Positions 1 through 8,492 of a stretch of 64,000 nucleotides of DNA are shown here, one piece after another (positions within the stretch are counted from its first letter, which is position 1; each line of letters begins with the position of its first letter). Source of the stretch: Sulfurimonas sp. C5 (GTDB lineage Bacteria; Campylobacterota; Campylobacteria; Campylobacterales; Sulfurimonadaceae); assembly GCF_029872055.1 (NCBI RefSeq), contig NZ_JARXNQ010000001.1, positions 496,001-560,000 of the forward strand, in the 5' to 3' direction. Position numbers and translations under genes: made by a program. The notes beneath the pieces are model-generated. The model did no database searches, was not told the origin of the DNA, and worked only from the letters and a program-made list of their open reading frames with translations.

Positions 1-206
1 TTTGTTATTTTAAATTGCTCCAACCACTCAACATCAGCTTCTTTAGAATCCTCTTTTTGATCTAGAAGGGAGTCTATAATTCCGATAAGTGTTTTTTCAT
101 CCATAAACTCTAAAAGTGCAGGGTTAATAGATGTATTTGAACCGCCTTCATAACTGTTTAGCAGGTTTTGTATATCTTGAATTAGTTTTTCTTTTCTTTC
201 TGACAT
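1..206 (-). CDS. Hypothetical protein, 3' part cut by window edge
   Basis: The minus strand reads open from an ATG at 206 to the window edge (68 codons visible). The visible N-terminal part is acidic, hydrophilic and probably helical (starts MSERKEKLIQDIQNLL), with no signal peptide or membrane segment. No family is recognised. It is divergent from the copper ATPase gene, and the 140 bp between them hold both promoters. Confidence 0.6.
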   Translation of the reverse strand, partial: MSERKEKLIQDIQNLLNSYEGGSNTSINPALLEFMDEKTLIGIIDSLLDQKEDSKEADVEWLEQFKIT

Positions 207-313
207 ATATCACTCGTTTGGTATTTTATTTTTAGAACTATACAAGATCTCAAAAAATTTCGCAAATCTTTTTCAAAAGTTTCTTATTACACATACTCTA
301 CACAAAAGCTTTA

Positions 314-319
314 TATAAT
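314..319 (+). promoter_or_regulatory. Probable -10 box of copA
   Basis: TATAAT lies 28 bp before the copA ATG in a T-rich stretch, as usual for sigma-70 promoters of this phylum, where the -35 element is weak. An AAGG ribosome-binding site follows about 8 bases before the start. No clear CueR-type dyad was seen. Confidence 0.5.
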
Positions 320-346
320 GTTTCTATAACAACAAAAGGCAATGTA

Positions 347-2479
347 ATGAATAATCATACTTATACTTGTCCTATGCATCCAGAAGTTATACAAGACTAC
401 CCTGGAAGCTGTCCAAAATGTGGAATGGCTTTAGAGCCTGTTATTGTTGAAAATACAGATGATGACGAGAACAACGAATTAAACTATATGAAACAACGCT
501 TTTGGATGAGCTTACTTTTTACATTGCCTGTTTTTATTGTATCTATGAGCAGTGACTTGGCTCCTGAATATATACCGCAGAACATTTCTATGGTAGATAT
601 TCAATGGTTTTTATTTCTCTTGGCTTCACCTGTCATACTTTGGGGTGGATGGCCTTTTTTACTGCGAGGTTATGAATCTATCAAAACATTAAACCTCAAT
701 ATGTTTACCCTGATCGCAATCGGAGTAAGTACTGCTTATCTTTATAGTATTGTAGCTTTGTTGCTGCCTGAACTCTTTCCACCGCTTATGAGAACCAAAG
801 ATGGCTTGGTACATGTCTATTTTGAAGCGGCAGCCGTTATTACAACCTTGGTACTTTTAGGGCAGGTTTTAGAACTCAAAGCAAGAAGTAAAACAAACTC
901 TGCCATAAAAACGTTGTTAAACCTTGCACCCAAACATGCCCATCGTATTATAGATGCAGCAGGAAATGAAGAAACAATACCGCTGGATCTTATTCAGGTA
1001 GGTGATATGTTAAGAATTAAACCGGGTGAGAAGATCCCTGTTGACGGTGTTGTATTGGAAGGAAAAAGCAACGTTGACGAATCTATGATCACAGGAGAAC
1101 CGCTACTTATTGCTAAAAGTATGGATGATCCCTTGATCGGTGCAACATTCAATAAAAACTCTACATTAGTTATGAAAGCCGAGCGTATAGGAAGTGATAC
1201 GATGCTTGCACAGATCATAAACATGGTAGCTCTTGCCCAACGTTCACGAGCACCTATTCAAAAACTTGCAGATATGGTATCTGCTTATTTTGTACCTACT
1301 GTCGTTGCAGTAGCTATTTTGGCTTTTTTCGGGTGGTATATGCTTGGACCAGAACCCCGTTTGGCTTATGCGATAGTATCCGCTGTTTCAGTTTTAATTA
1401 TTGCCTGTCCTTGTGCGCTTGGTCTTGCCACTCCTATTTCAATTATGGTTGGAACAGGCAGAGCAGCTCTTTCTGGGATACTGATCAAAGATGCTAAAAA
1501 TTTGGAGATCATGGAGAAAATAAATACTTTGGTTGTAGATAAAACAGGGACACTCACAGAAGGAAAACCAAAAGTAACCACTTTTATAGTTCAAAATGAC
1601 AGTTTTGATGAAAAAGATGTTTTAAAATTTACAGCCAGCTTAGAGCTTTTGAGTGAACATCCTTTGGCAGAAGCGATTGTAGAACATGCAAAAGAGCAGA
1701 ATGTATCACTCTCTGAAGTAAAAGATTTTAAAGCTATTACAGGACAGGGTATTCAAGGCACTATAGAAAATAAAAAAATAGTTATAGGCAGTGAGGATTT
1801 CTTAAATAGTCTCAAGATTACAACTCAAGCAATTACAAAGAGGGCAAATTCATTGCGTGAAGATGGAAAAACTGTCATATTTATAGCAATTGAGTCCCAA
1901 TTTAGTGCAATTATAGGGATTGAAGATCCAATTAAATCAAGCTCTGTAGCAGCTATTAAACGCTTAAAAGAGGAGGGGATAAAGATTGTTATGCTTAGTG
2001 GGGACAACGAAACGACGGCCAATGCTGTAGCTAAAAAACTCGATATCAATACAGTTTATGCCAAAGTTATGCCTGATAGAAAGGCACAAGTGATTAACAA
2101 ACTGCAAGAAGAGGGTGCTATAGTAGCCATGGCAGGTGATGGGATCAACGATGCACCTGCTCTTGCTCAGGCAGATATAGGCATTGCCATGGGTACTGGA
2201 ACCGATGTGGCAATAGAGAGTGCAGGTATTACATTAATTAAAGGTGATCTGCTCGGTATTGTTAAAGTTTTAAAAATCAGCCGTGCCACAATGCAAAATA
2301 TTAAACAGAATCTGTTTTTTGCGTTTGTTTATAACAGTATAGGAGTCCCAATTGCTGCAGGAGTACTGTATCCATTCTTTGGGATATTGCTTTCACCAAT
2401 TATAGCGGCAACTGCGATGAGTTTTAGTTCTGTATCTGTAATTGTAAATGCTTTACGTTTAAAACAGATAAAAATATAA
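347..2479 (+). CDS. copA: Cu+-exporting P1B-type ATPase
   Basis: Membrane ATPase that pumps monovalent copper out of the cytoplasm. The N-terminus has a short heavy-metal-binding domain (residues 5-31, with C8, H11, C22 and C25 in the CPMHP...CPKCGM pattern) instead of the usual HMA ferredoxin-like domain. The core shows the CPC metal site in a membrane helix (about 354-356), TGEP in the actuator domain, the phosphorylated Asp in DKTGTLT (about 398), the HPLAEA histidine motif and GDGINDAPALA. The YN and MSFSSVSV motifs in the last helices are those of the Cu+ (P1B-1) subgroup. Length of 710 residues is normal for the HMBD form. The gene converges on a small SHOCT protein with an 7-base gap. 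Substrate assignment is by motif; silver is likely also carried. Confidence 0.93.
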   Translation: MNNHTYTCPMHPEVIQDYPGSCPKCGMALEPVIVENTDDDENNELNYMKQRFWMSLLFTLPVFIVSMSSDLAPEYIPQNISMVDIQWFLFLLASPVILWGGWPFLLRGYESIKTLNLNMFTLIAIGVSTAYLYSIVALLLPELFPPLMRTKDGLVHVYFEAAAVITTLVLLGQVLELKARSKTNSAIKTLLNLAPKHAHRIIDAAGNEETIPLDLIQVGDMLRIKPGEKIPVDGVVLEGKSNVDESMITGEPLLIAKSMDDPLIGATFNKNSTLVMKAERIGSDTMLAQIINMVALAQRSRAPIQKLADMVSAYFVPTVVAVAILAFFGWYMLGPEPRLAYAIVSAVSVLIIACPCALGLATPISIMVGTGRAALSGILIKDAKNLEIMEKINTLVVDKTGTLTEGKPKVTTFIVQNDSFDEKDVLKFTASLELLSEHPLAEAIVEHAKEQNVSLSEVKDFKAITGQGIQGTIENKKIVIGSEDFLNSLKITTQAITKRANSLREDGKTVIFIAIESQFSAIIGIEDPIKSSSVAAIKRLKEEGIKIVMLSGDNETTANAVAKKLDINTVYAKVMPDRKAQVINKLQEEGAIVAMAGDGINDAPALAQADIGIAMGTGTDVAIESAGITLIKGDLLGIVKVLKISRATMQNIKQNLFFAFVYNSIGVPIAAGVLYPFFGILLSPIIAATAMSFSSVSVIVNALRLKQIKI

Positions 2480-2486
2480 AGATAGC

Positions 2487-2702
2487 CTAGTGTTGGAGCA
2501 GGTTGTCCTTCATCCGTTTATATTCTTCATCGTCTATCTCTCCATTTGCATACCGTTTATCCAATATATCTCTTGCAGAAGGTTCTTGATTCTTATTTTG
2601 CGTATTATTGACAAAGTACACTAAGATGACTATTAAAAGTATAAGTACAATCCATCCAAATCCCATCATAAAACTCCATCCATTCATATCAAACCCATGC
2701 AT
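2487..2702 (-). CDS. Small membrane protein with SHOCT domain
   Basis: 71 residues: a membrane helix at about residues 16-32 followed by a C-terminal SHOCT motif (DILDKRYANGEIDDEEYKRM), a short helical hairpin found at the ends of many bacterial membrane proteins and thought to mediate oligomerisation. A good ribosome-binding site (AAGGAG) precedes the ATG and a TATAAT -10 box lies at 2732-2737. It sits tail to tail with copA; a role in metal stress is only suggested by that position. Confidence 0.8.
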   Translation of the reverse strand: MHGFDMNGWSFMMGFGWIVLILLIVILVYFVNNTQNKNQEPSARDILDKRYANGEIDDEEYKRMKDNLLQH

Positions 2703-2731
2703 TAGTGTCTCCTTGAGTTTGTTTATGAAGT

Positions 2732-2737
2732 ATTATA
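2732..2737 (-). promoter_or_regulatory. -10 box of the SHOCT protein gene
   Basis: On the minus strand this reads TATAAT, 30 bases upstream of the start codon at 2702. Confidence 0.4.
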
Positions 2738-2840
2738 CTCTTAGTTTGTGTGGTATTTGTGTTGAAGAATATACTTTAAATATATATTGGTTAACATAAT
2801 GTATATTCTCTTTAAAATTATTTATTGTTCTATCTGTCTT

Positions 2841-3464
2841 CTATTCAGGTGTATTATAAGCTCTGTCACCTGCATCACCAATTCCTGGAATAATGAATTT
2901 GTTGTCATTTAGATGTAAATCTATCTGTGCTATATACACTGGCACGTCAGGATGTCTCTCTTCTACAACGGACAAACCTTCCGGTGCACCAATTAAATTA
3001 AGTGAAAGAATACGTTTAGGACCTTTTGCTTTGATTACATCTAAAGCATCGCAAAGTGATCCACCCGTAGCAACCATAGGATCTAAAAGCACGACTGTTT
3101 TACCTTCACAATCTGGAACTCTGTCATAATACAGTACCGCTTTATGAGTCATTTCGTCCCGTTTCATGGCTAAAAAACCAGATATAGCATCAGGAAACAG
3201 TGTTATAAGGGAATCTAACATTGGCATACCGGCACGCATAATTGGTATAAACATGATTGATTTATCATTGATAAACTCAAAATCATGAGTCCCCTGCCAT
3301 GTTTGAATGCTCTTGGTTTCCATTTCTATCTCTTTAAAAGCTTCAAGAAGCAGAATCTTTGATAATTCAGCAATACATGAACGAAACTGCACCGCATCAG
3401 TATTTTTGTCTCTCATACGATTTATCAGTGTTTTAGCAATGGGATGAGTTAGTTTTTGAACCAT
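2841..3464 (-). CDS. upp: Uracil phosphoribosyltransferase
   Basis: Converts uracil and PRPP to UMP in pyrimidine salvage. The PRPP loop (VVLLDPMVATGGS) and the C-terminal uracil-binding segment (IPGIGDAGDRAYNTPE) are intact, as is the RAGMPM motif. The frame is open 14 codons further upstream, but the ATG at 3464 (protein MVQKLTHP...) gives 207 residues, the usual family length, and is preferred. It stands alone on the minus strand. Confidence 0.95.
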   Translation of the reverse strand: MVQKLTHPIAKTLINRMRDKNTDAVQFRSCIAELSKILLLEAFKEIEMETKSIQTWQGTHDFEFINDKSIMFIPIMRAGMPMLDSLITLFPDAISGFLAMKRDEMTHKAVLYYDRVPDCEGKTVVLLDPMVATGGSLCDALDVIKAKGPKRILSLNLIGAPEGLSVVEERHPDVPVYIAQIDLHLNDNKFIIPGIGDAGDRAYNTPE

Positions 3465-3562
3465 TTTGTATCCGTTTCCGGTTGCATATACAAAATAGTA
3501 TAACAACCATCAAAAAATTTAATGACATAGACTACTCTACTAAAGGTTATATTCTCTTGAAA

Positions 3563-4189
3563 CTAATGTTGCAGTATTCTTAAAGGGCTTCCGCCTTCTT
3601 CATATATTAATCCATCTAGAATAATATTCTTTTCACTCCATGTCGTTTTTATATAATCTTGAGCTTTTTGCTTATTCTGCTTTATAATTACATCTTGTAT
3701 GTTGAGCAGTGCTTTATCATTTTTAATGGCTTCTAATATCTCATTGAACAGTTTTTTATTATCTCCATAAATAAACTTTACGTTTTTCTTATTTCTATTA
3801 TAGGTAATCAAATAAAGAGTTTTTTCTTTCTCATCTTTATTCGTAAGTTCAAAGAAACTCATATTGGCCTTTGAAAACACTTCGTCATATTTATAGTTAC
3901 TAAAACCAATTCCTACAGTTTTTGAAATAGAACCGTGAAACTTATAAGTGGTGTCAACACTTAATTCTTCAACAGTTAACATATTCCCTTTTGTAACTTC
4001 ATAAACATACTGCCCTATTTTAATATTAGTTAATTTTAGAATAGTTTTATAACGAATATTTCCATTTATCTCTACAGTTAATTGTTTATCAGTAATTATA
4101 TTCACACTCTTATCGCTAAAATAAATAGATGGTGATGTACACGCGGTCAAAAAAAGGAATGTTGGTATTAAAAGCATATTTTTTCTCAT
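3563..4189 (-). CDS. Putative lipoprotein of unknown function
   Basis: A signal peptide with lipobox (MRKNMLLIPTFLFLTAC, Cys at 17) predicts export and lipidation. The mature part is basic with many beta-prone stretches and matches no family I recognise. The frame is open to an upstream ATG at 4240, but that would run into the rnpB gene; the ATG at 4189 has an AGGA ribosome-binding site and starts the signal peptide, so it is chosen. Immediately downstream of rnpB on the same strand, so it may be served by rnpB read-through or by a promoter inside it. Confidence 0.75.
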   Translation of the reverse strand: MRKNMLLIPTFLFLTACTSPSIYFSDKSVNIITDKQLTVEINGNIRYKTILKLTNIKIGQYVYEVTKGNMLTVEELSVDTTYKFHGSISKTVGIGFSNYKYDEVFSKANMSFFELTNKDEKEKTLYLITYNRNKKNVKFIYGDNKKLFNEILEAIKNDKALLNIQDVIIKQNKQKAQDYIKTTWSEKNIILDGLIYEEGGSPLRILQH

Positions 4190-4203
4190 TGAATATCCTT
4201 TAA

Positions 4204-4524
4204 AAGCATAAGAATAAGCCGAGTTTTGTTGTGATAGCATTAATCTACTACATAATTTACATCATGTCTCTAGCGAAGCAATAGCAATTGTAAGACGCTA
4301 ACCATCTGCTTCTTGCTGCCATGTTGGGTTTACAAGCTCTCTATGTTGCCATAAAGACTGGTGGTCTCTTACACCGCCTTTTCACCTTTACCACATATGT
4401 GGAAGTAATATTTCTGTTGCACTTTCCCTCGTATTACTACGGCCATTCGTTAAATGGAACATTGTCTTACAGCAGCTCGGACTTTCCTCTTGGGTCTTGC
4501 CAAGTAACTATCTTCTTATGCTTG
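4204..4524 (-). ncRNA. rnpB: RNase P RNA component (M1 RNA, bacterial type A)
   Basis: Catalytic RNA that trims tRNA 5' leaders. On the minus strand the sequence contains the hallmark GAGGAAAGTCCGAGC (CR-I region, near the 5' end), AAAGTGCAACAGAAA (CR-III/P10-11 side), AAACCCAACATGGCAGC, and the 3' segment ACAAAACTCGGCTTAT (CR-V). The ends are set by pairing of GCATAAGAA (5', + strand 4513-4521) with TTCTTATGC (3', + strand 4206-4214), which forms helix P1. A TATCAT -10-like box lies at 4530-4535. The ORF seen on the other strand here (4321-4527) is not a gene. Confidence 0.9.
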
Positions 4525-4572
4525 TAGAAATGATACTAAAAATTAGATTTAAATGCGCTTATTTTAATATAT

Positions 4573-4679
4573 GAACACTTGTTCTTGTTGTATATTTATT
4601 TTATGAACATTTGTTCATATTAAATAAGCTCAAATTAACAAATGTTCATATATACTTTTAAAGATATTAACAAATGTTC
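4573..4679. promoter_or_regulatory. Four operator-like dyads before the TetR gene
   Basis: GAACACTTGTTC (4573-4584) and GAACATTTGTTC (4605-4616) are dyads, and the related AACAAATGTTC occurs at 4637-4647 and 4669-4679. They share the core GAACAnnTGTTC. Their position between divergent rnpB and the TetR gene suggests binding sites of that regulator, with autoregulation likely; that is inference. Confidence 0.65.
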
Positions 4680-4702
4680 ACATATTAAAAAAGGGGTCTT
4701 AA

Positions 4703-5326
4703 ATGCCTGAAAACAGGGATATTGTAAAAAGAAGCGGTACAAAAGAAAAAATACTAAAAGTAGCGAGTACCCTCTTCTCAAATAACGGTTATAAAGCTAC
4801 AAGTGTACGTAAAATTGCTTCAGAAGTTGGAATTAGAGAGAGTGCGCTCTATAATCATTTCAAAAACAAAGAAGCTATATTTTTAGAGATTGCACAAAGT
4901 ATATTTAGCTCCCCTTTTTCACTTTCAAGTGATGAGATAAAAGAGCTTTCAACAAGAGGAAAACCTTTTTTACAAAAGTTTGCAATGCAGTATAAGATGC
5001 TCACATTTGATAAAAAAAGCGAAAGTATGTTTAAACTGCTTATGATTGAATTACTTCAAAATAGTGAGCTTAGAGAGCAGTTTATGACTCAGTTCCATCA
5101 AGAGAACATAAAAACGCTTTCTGAGGGCTTTTTTATTATGATGCAGAACAATTTAATACGTTCTAACGATCCTATGATGGTTGGATATGAGTTTCTCTCT
5201 ACCCTATTTTATATAAGATTTCAGATCACCCTGCTTCGTTTTGACAAAAAGTCTGCCGATTCTTTATCGACTCAGTTTGAAAGACATGTAGATTTTTTCT
5301 GGGAAAGTATAAAAGTAGGAAATTAA
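4703..5326 (+). CDS. TetR/AcrR family transcriptional regulator
   Basis: 207 residues. The N-terminal helix-turn-helix is clear (residues about 13-60, TKEKILKVASTLFSNNGYKATSVRKIA...ALYNHFKNKEAIF). The C-terminal ligand domain is variable, so the inducer cannot be told. The gene stands alone; its likely targets are its own promoter, given the dyads upstream, and genes outside the window. A strong hairpin terminator follows. Confidence 0.9.
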   Translation: MPENRDIVKRSGTKEKILKVASTLFSNNGYKATSVRKIASEVGIRESALYNHFKNKEAIFLEIAQSIFSSPFSLSSDEIKELSTRGKPFLQKFAMQYKMLTFDKKSESMFKLLMIELLQNSELREQFMTQFHQENIKTLSEGFFIMMQNNLIRSNDPMMVGYEFLSTLFYIRFQITLLRFDKKSADSLSTQFERHVDFFWESIKVGN

Positions 5327-5357
5327 ATATTAGTTAATATTAGATAAAGACATAAAA

Positions 5358-5385
5358 AAAGCAGCTCATATTTCAGAGCTGCTTT
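5358..5385. terminator. Bidirectional hairpin terminator between tetR and oorC
   Basis: AAAGCAGCTC (5358-5367) pairs perfectly with GAGCTGCTTT (5376-5385), loop of 8, with A-run before and T-rich sequence after. It would stop both the plus-strand tetR transcript and the minus-strand oor transcript. Confidence 0.8.
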
Positions 5386-5402
5386 AATTTAGTAGAAGCT
5401 AA

Positions 5403-5960
5403 TTATTTAGCAATAGCTTCTAAAGCGTATTTCTCACCTAAGTCATAAGCTTTTTTGTTTGCTTCATGAACTTTTGCAGGTACCTTAGAAAGCATAACCT
5501 CAATAAGGTGATCTCTATCTAAAGGTTTGATGATTGTATTTGCAATTGCAAGAGCAACAACAGATTGAGTAATAACGTTACCAACCTCTTCTTTTGCAAT
5601 TGTAATAATAGGAATCTCAATGATATTCCATTTTTTACGGTCTTCTTCAGTTGGGTGTACAAGATATGGATCTACAACGATAGTACCACCTGGAGTAACA
5701 CCATCTTTGAATAATGCATAACTTGCTTGTGCAACTGAAAGCATGAAACCAACTTCACCATCATTTGCATATGGGTAGAAGATTTCATCATCATCTAGAG
5801 TAATATCAACAACTGTCGGTCCACCACGAACTTGAGAAGTATATGTTGCAGTTTTTAAACCGTAACCACCATCTTTAATTTTCGCAGCTGCAAAGATCTC
5901 TCCTGCAAGAAGAACACCTTGTCCACCAACACCTGTAAATCTCATTATTTGTCTAGCCAT
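5403..5960 (-). CDS. oorC: 2-oxoglutarate:ferredoxin oxidoreductase, gamma subunit
   Basis: 185-residue gamma subunit of the four-subunit OorDABC complex, which in the reductive TCA direction carboxylates succinyl-CoA to 2-oxoglutarate with reduced ferredoxin or flavodoxin. The N-terminal glycine-rich GVGGQGVLLAGE and the SQVRGGPT motif are typical of the gamma domain. Last gene of the oor operon, 15 bases after oorB, and followed by the terminator at 5358-5385. Confidence 0.94.
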   Translation of the reverse strand: MARQIMRFTGVGGQGVLLAGEIFAAAKIKDGGYGLKTATYTSQVRGGPTVVDITLDDDEIFYPYANDGEVGFMLSVAQASYALFKDGVTPGGTIVVDPYLVHPTEEDRKKWNIIEIPIITIAKEEVGNVITQSVVALAIANTIIKPLDRDHLIEVMLSKVPAKVHEANKKAYDLGEKYALEAIAK

Positions 5961-5975
5961 TGTGTGTTCTCCTTG

Positions 5976-6833
5976 TTATATTTTCTTAGCAAAGTCGTCT
6001 TGAGTGATTACTTTACGTTTACCTTGATGTACAGCAATGATGTCTGCATACATGTCACAGTATTCTCTAACTTCTGTGTCTTCTTTTAAGATACCAGTTG
6101 GGAAAACGTTAAGTTTTTCTTCTTCCGGTAAAGCATCGTATTTTTTCTTAGGCATAGTAATGCTATCAATCCATTGAAGGTTTTCCATAGCTGATTGCAT
6201 TTTGTTTTTACGACCAAGGTTAATATGACAGTTAGACATAATGTCTAAGAAAGAGAAACCTCTGTGTTGTAAAGCTTTTACGAAAACTTTCTCAAGTTTT
6301 TTCGGGTCAAGCATAGTCTCACGTGCAACGAAAGAAGCACCAGATGCGATACCAAGATCACAAGCATTGAAAGTTGGATCGATGTTACCAGCTTTTTGAG
6401 AAACAGTCCACATACCTTGAGGAGTAGTTGGAGATGTTTGTGAGTTAGTTAAACCGTAAATGAAGTTATTGATAATAATTAATGTAATATCAATATTTCT
6501 TCTAGCACCGTGAATAGTGTGGTTACCACCGATAGCAAGTGCATCACCGTCACCAGCAACACAAACTACATATTTATCTGGGTGAACAAGCTTAATACCA
6601 GTAGCAAAAGCAACTGTTCTACCGTGAGTTGTATGTACTGTATTGAAGTCTACGTAAGACGAGAAACGTCCAGAACAACCAATACCAGAAACAACACATA
6701 CATCATTTTGGTCAATACCAAGTTTATCGATAGCACGGATGAAAGCTTTTAAGATAACACCGTCACCACAACCCCAACACCAAAGTGTTGGCATTTTTTC
6801 AAGTCTTAAATATTTATCGTAATTGAATGCCAT
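5976..6833 (-). CDS. oorB: 2-oxoglutarate:ferredoxin oxidoreductase, beta subunit
   Basis: Thiamine-diphosphate-binding subunit (285 residues). The CWGCGDG motif near residue 19 and the GDGDALAIGG...NNFIYGLT motif (TPP and Mg binding) are present; cysteines around residue 20 and 50 are consistent with the single 4Fe-4S cluster of this family. One base separates it from the oorA stop, so it is co-translated. The TSPTTPQG loop follows the TPP motif as in known beta subunits. Confidence 0.95.
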   Translation of the reverse strand: MAFNYDKYLRLEKMPTLWCWGCGDGVILKAFIRAIDKLGIDQNDVCVVSGIGCSGRFSSYVDFNTVHTTHGRTVAFATGIKLVHPDKYVVCVAGDGDALAIGGNHTIHGARRNIDITLIIINNFIYGLTNSQTSPTTPQGMWTVSQKAGNIDPTFNACDLGIASGASFVARETMLDPKKLEKVFVKALQHRGFSFLDIMSNCHINLGRKNKMQSAMENLQWIDSITMPKKKYDALPEEEKLNVFPTGILKEDTEVREYCDMYADIIAVHQGKRKVITQDDFAKKI

Positions 6834-6834
6834 G

Positions 6835-7986
6835 TTAGAATACCTCTTTTACTTTATTTACAATTTCATATGGAGAGATAGCTCTACCATTTACTTTGTA
6901 TAAACCTTCGATATCAAGTCTACCAGAAACTCTTTCTACCTCTTCAGTATATTGTCTGATGTTTAACTCAACACAGATAACATTTTTAATTTTGTCTGTA
7001 AAGTGCTTAATTCTATCAGCTGGAGATGGCCATACAGTAATTGGTCTGAATAAACCAGCTTTGATACCTTCAGCTCTTAAGTGACGAATAGCTTCTTTTG
7101 CAGCTAATGAAACAGAACCGTAAGCGATGATAAGAACTTCACCCTCTTCACCTGTTAAGTCATCAAGCATAAATTCTTCGTTAAGCTCTAACTCATCAGT
7201 GTGCATCATAACTTTATCTTCAAGTCTTTGAATAAGTTTTCTACAAGTTTCGATCTCTTCAGTTGGGAATCCCATTGAATCGTGGTGAAGACCTGTAAAG
7301 TGGTATCTATAACCTTGGAACATTGGGTTAAGAACCGCTGGTTGATCAGCTTCACACTCATATGGTTTGTAATCTTCTGGAGCACCGTCGAAAGTTTTAC
7401 GAGGAACAATACCAGCTTTTACATCTTCTACTGTAGGGATCATTGCTTTACCGTGCATGTGACCGATAGTTTCATCTAGTAACACGAAAACAGGTTGCAT
7501 GAATCTGTCAGCTAAGTTGAATGCACGTACTGTTTCAGTATAACACTCAGCTAAGTTACCAGCACATAAAGTGATTGAACGGTAATCACCGTGAGATGGG
7601 TTTTTCGCTTGACGAATATCACCTTGAGATACACGAGTTGGAAGACCAGTTGATGGACCACCACGCATAACGTTTACAACTACTAATGGAACTTCTGCCA
7701 TTTGAGCAAGACCAAGGTTCTCAGCTTTTAGTGAAATACCAGGACCTGAAGTTGCAGTCATAGTACGAACACCAGCCATACCAGCACCCGCAGCCGCAGC
7801 AACACCAGCGATCTCATCTTCCATTTGAATAGCTGTACCACCAACAGCTGGTAGTAAATCAGAAATAGTATGCATTACTTCCGATGAAGGAGTAATTGGG
7901 TACCCTCCAAAAAATCTACATCCAGCATCAACTGCTGCGATTGCAGCTAAGTCATTACCAGTTGAAATTACTTCTCTTAATGCCAT
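6835..7986 (-). CDS. oorA: 2-oxoglutarate:ferredoxin oxidoreductase, alpha subunit
   Basis: 383 residues. Contains the YPITPSSE motif near the N-terminus (residues 30-37) that contacts CoA and TPP, the MEDEIA motif, and TSGPGISL, all diagnostic of the alpha subunit of 2-oxoacid:acceptor oxidoreductases. The start codon shares one base with the oorD stop (TAATG), so translation is coupled. With oorD, oorB and oorC it forms a minus-strand operon. Confidence 0.96.
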   Translation of the reverse strand: MALREVISTGNDLAAIAAVDAGCRFFGGYPITPSSEVMHTISDLLPAVGGTAIQMEDEIAGVAAAAGAGMAGVRTMTATSGPGISLKAENLGLAQMAEVPLVVVNVMRGGPSTGLPTRVSQGDIRQAKNPSHGDYRSITLCAGNLAECYTETVRAFNLADRFMQPVFVLLDETIGHMHGKAMIPTVEDVKAGIVPRKTFDGAPEDYKPYECEADQPAVLNPMFQGYRYHFTGLHHDSMGFPTEEIETCRKLIQRLEDKVMMHTDELELNEEFMLDDLTGEEGEVLIIAYGSVSLAAKEAIRHLRAEGIKAGLFRPITVWPSPADRIKHFTDKIKNVICVELNIRQYTEEVERVSGRLDIEGLYKVNGRAISPYEIVNKVKEVF

Positions 7987-8336
7987 TATTTAACTCCTTG
8001 CTCTAGAGACATATAGTTATTTGCTACAATAGCTGCTTGACGCTCTTTAGCCTCATCAGTTAATTTAGCAAAGCTTTTGCCAGCTGCTTTTAAATCAGCT
8101 TTATCTGCTACATAAATAGCAAAGTCTGGACATGTAAGTTCACACTCATTACATCCGATACAAGCTTCAGGATGATCGATTGAGATCATTGCACCTAAAG
8201 TTGATGTTGAATCGTATTTCATACCTAATACACCTGATGGACATACAGATACACAGATATCACATGCTTTACAGTTGGCAGTATTTACCCACACTGGTGC
8301 ATTATTAACATTTTCAGTCATACTAGCAGTTGCCAT
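7986..8336 (-). CDS. oorD: 2-oxoglutarate:ferredoxin oxidoreductase, delta (ferredoxin-like) subunit
   Basis: 116 residues with two 4Fe-4S motifs: CKACDICVSVCPSG (residues about 23-36) and CIGCNECELTCP (about 57-68). It carries electrons between the catalytic subunits and external ferredoxin or flavodoxin. First gene of oorDABC; a 156-bp gap separates it from sucD and contains a 25-bp dyad, suggesting its own promoter. Confidence 0.95.
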   Translation of the reverse strand: MATASMTENVNNAPVWVNTANCKACDICVSVCPSGVLGMKYDSTSTLGAMISIDHPEACIGCNECELTCPDFAIYVADKADLKAAGKSFAKLTDEAKERQAAIVANNYMSLEQGVK

Positions 8337-8445
8337 TTATTCTCCTATTAAATTACAAATAATATTTTGTAAGCTATTCTTTGGTAACACAAGATTAGCT
8401 AAGTTTTATTAACGTTTTGATTAAAATGTGCTCCTAACGCTATAC

Positions 8446-8470
8446 AATGTGTAACAAAGTTACATATTGT
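8446..8470. promoter_or_regulatory. 25-bp near-perfect dyad between sucD and oorD
   Basis: CAATGTGTAAC-AAA-GTTACATATTG: 11-bp arms with one mismatch. There is no T-run on either side, so an operator or an mRNA-processing stem is more likely than a terminator. It lies 110 bases upstream of oorD and 23 bases before the end of sucD's stop codon side. Confidence 0.5.
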
Positions 8471-8492
8471 AAAGCTCACACAAATCAAAGTG

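Noticed and set aside
2608-2799. 63-codon plus-strand frame over the SHOCT gene and its promoter
   Set aside because: Antisense to a recognisable SHOCT protein with a good promoter and ribosome-binding site.
4321-4527. 68-codon plus-strand frame
   Set aside because: It lies fully opposite rnpB, whose conserved RNA motifs explain the sequence.
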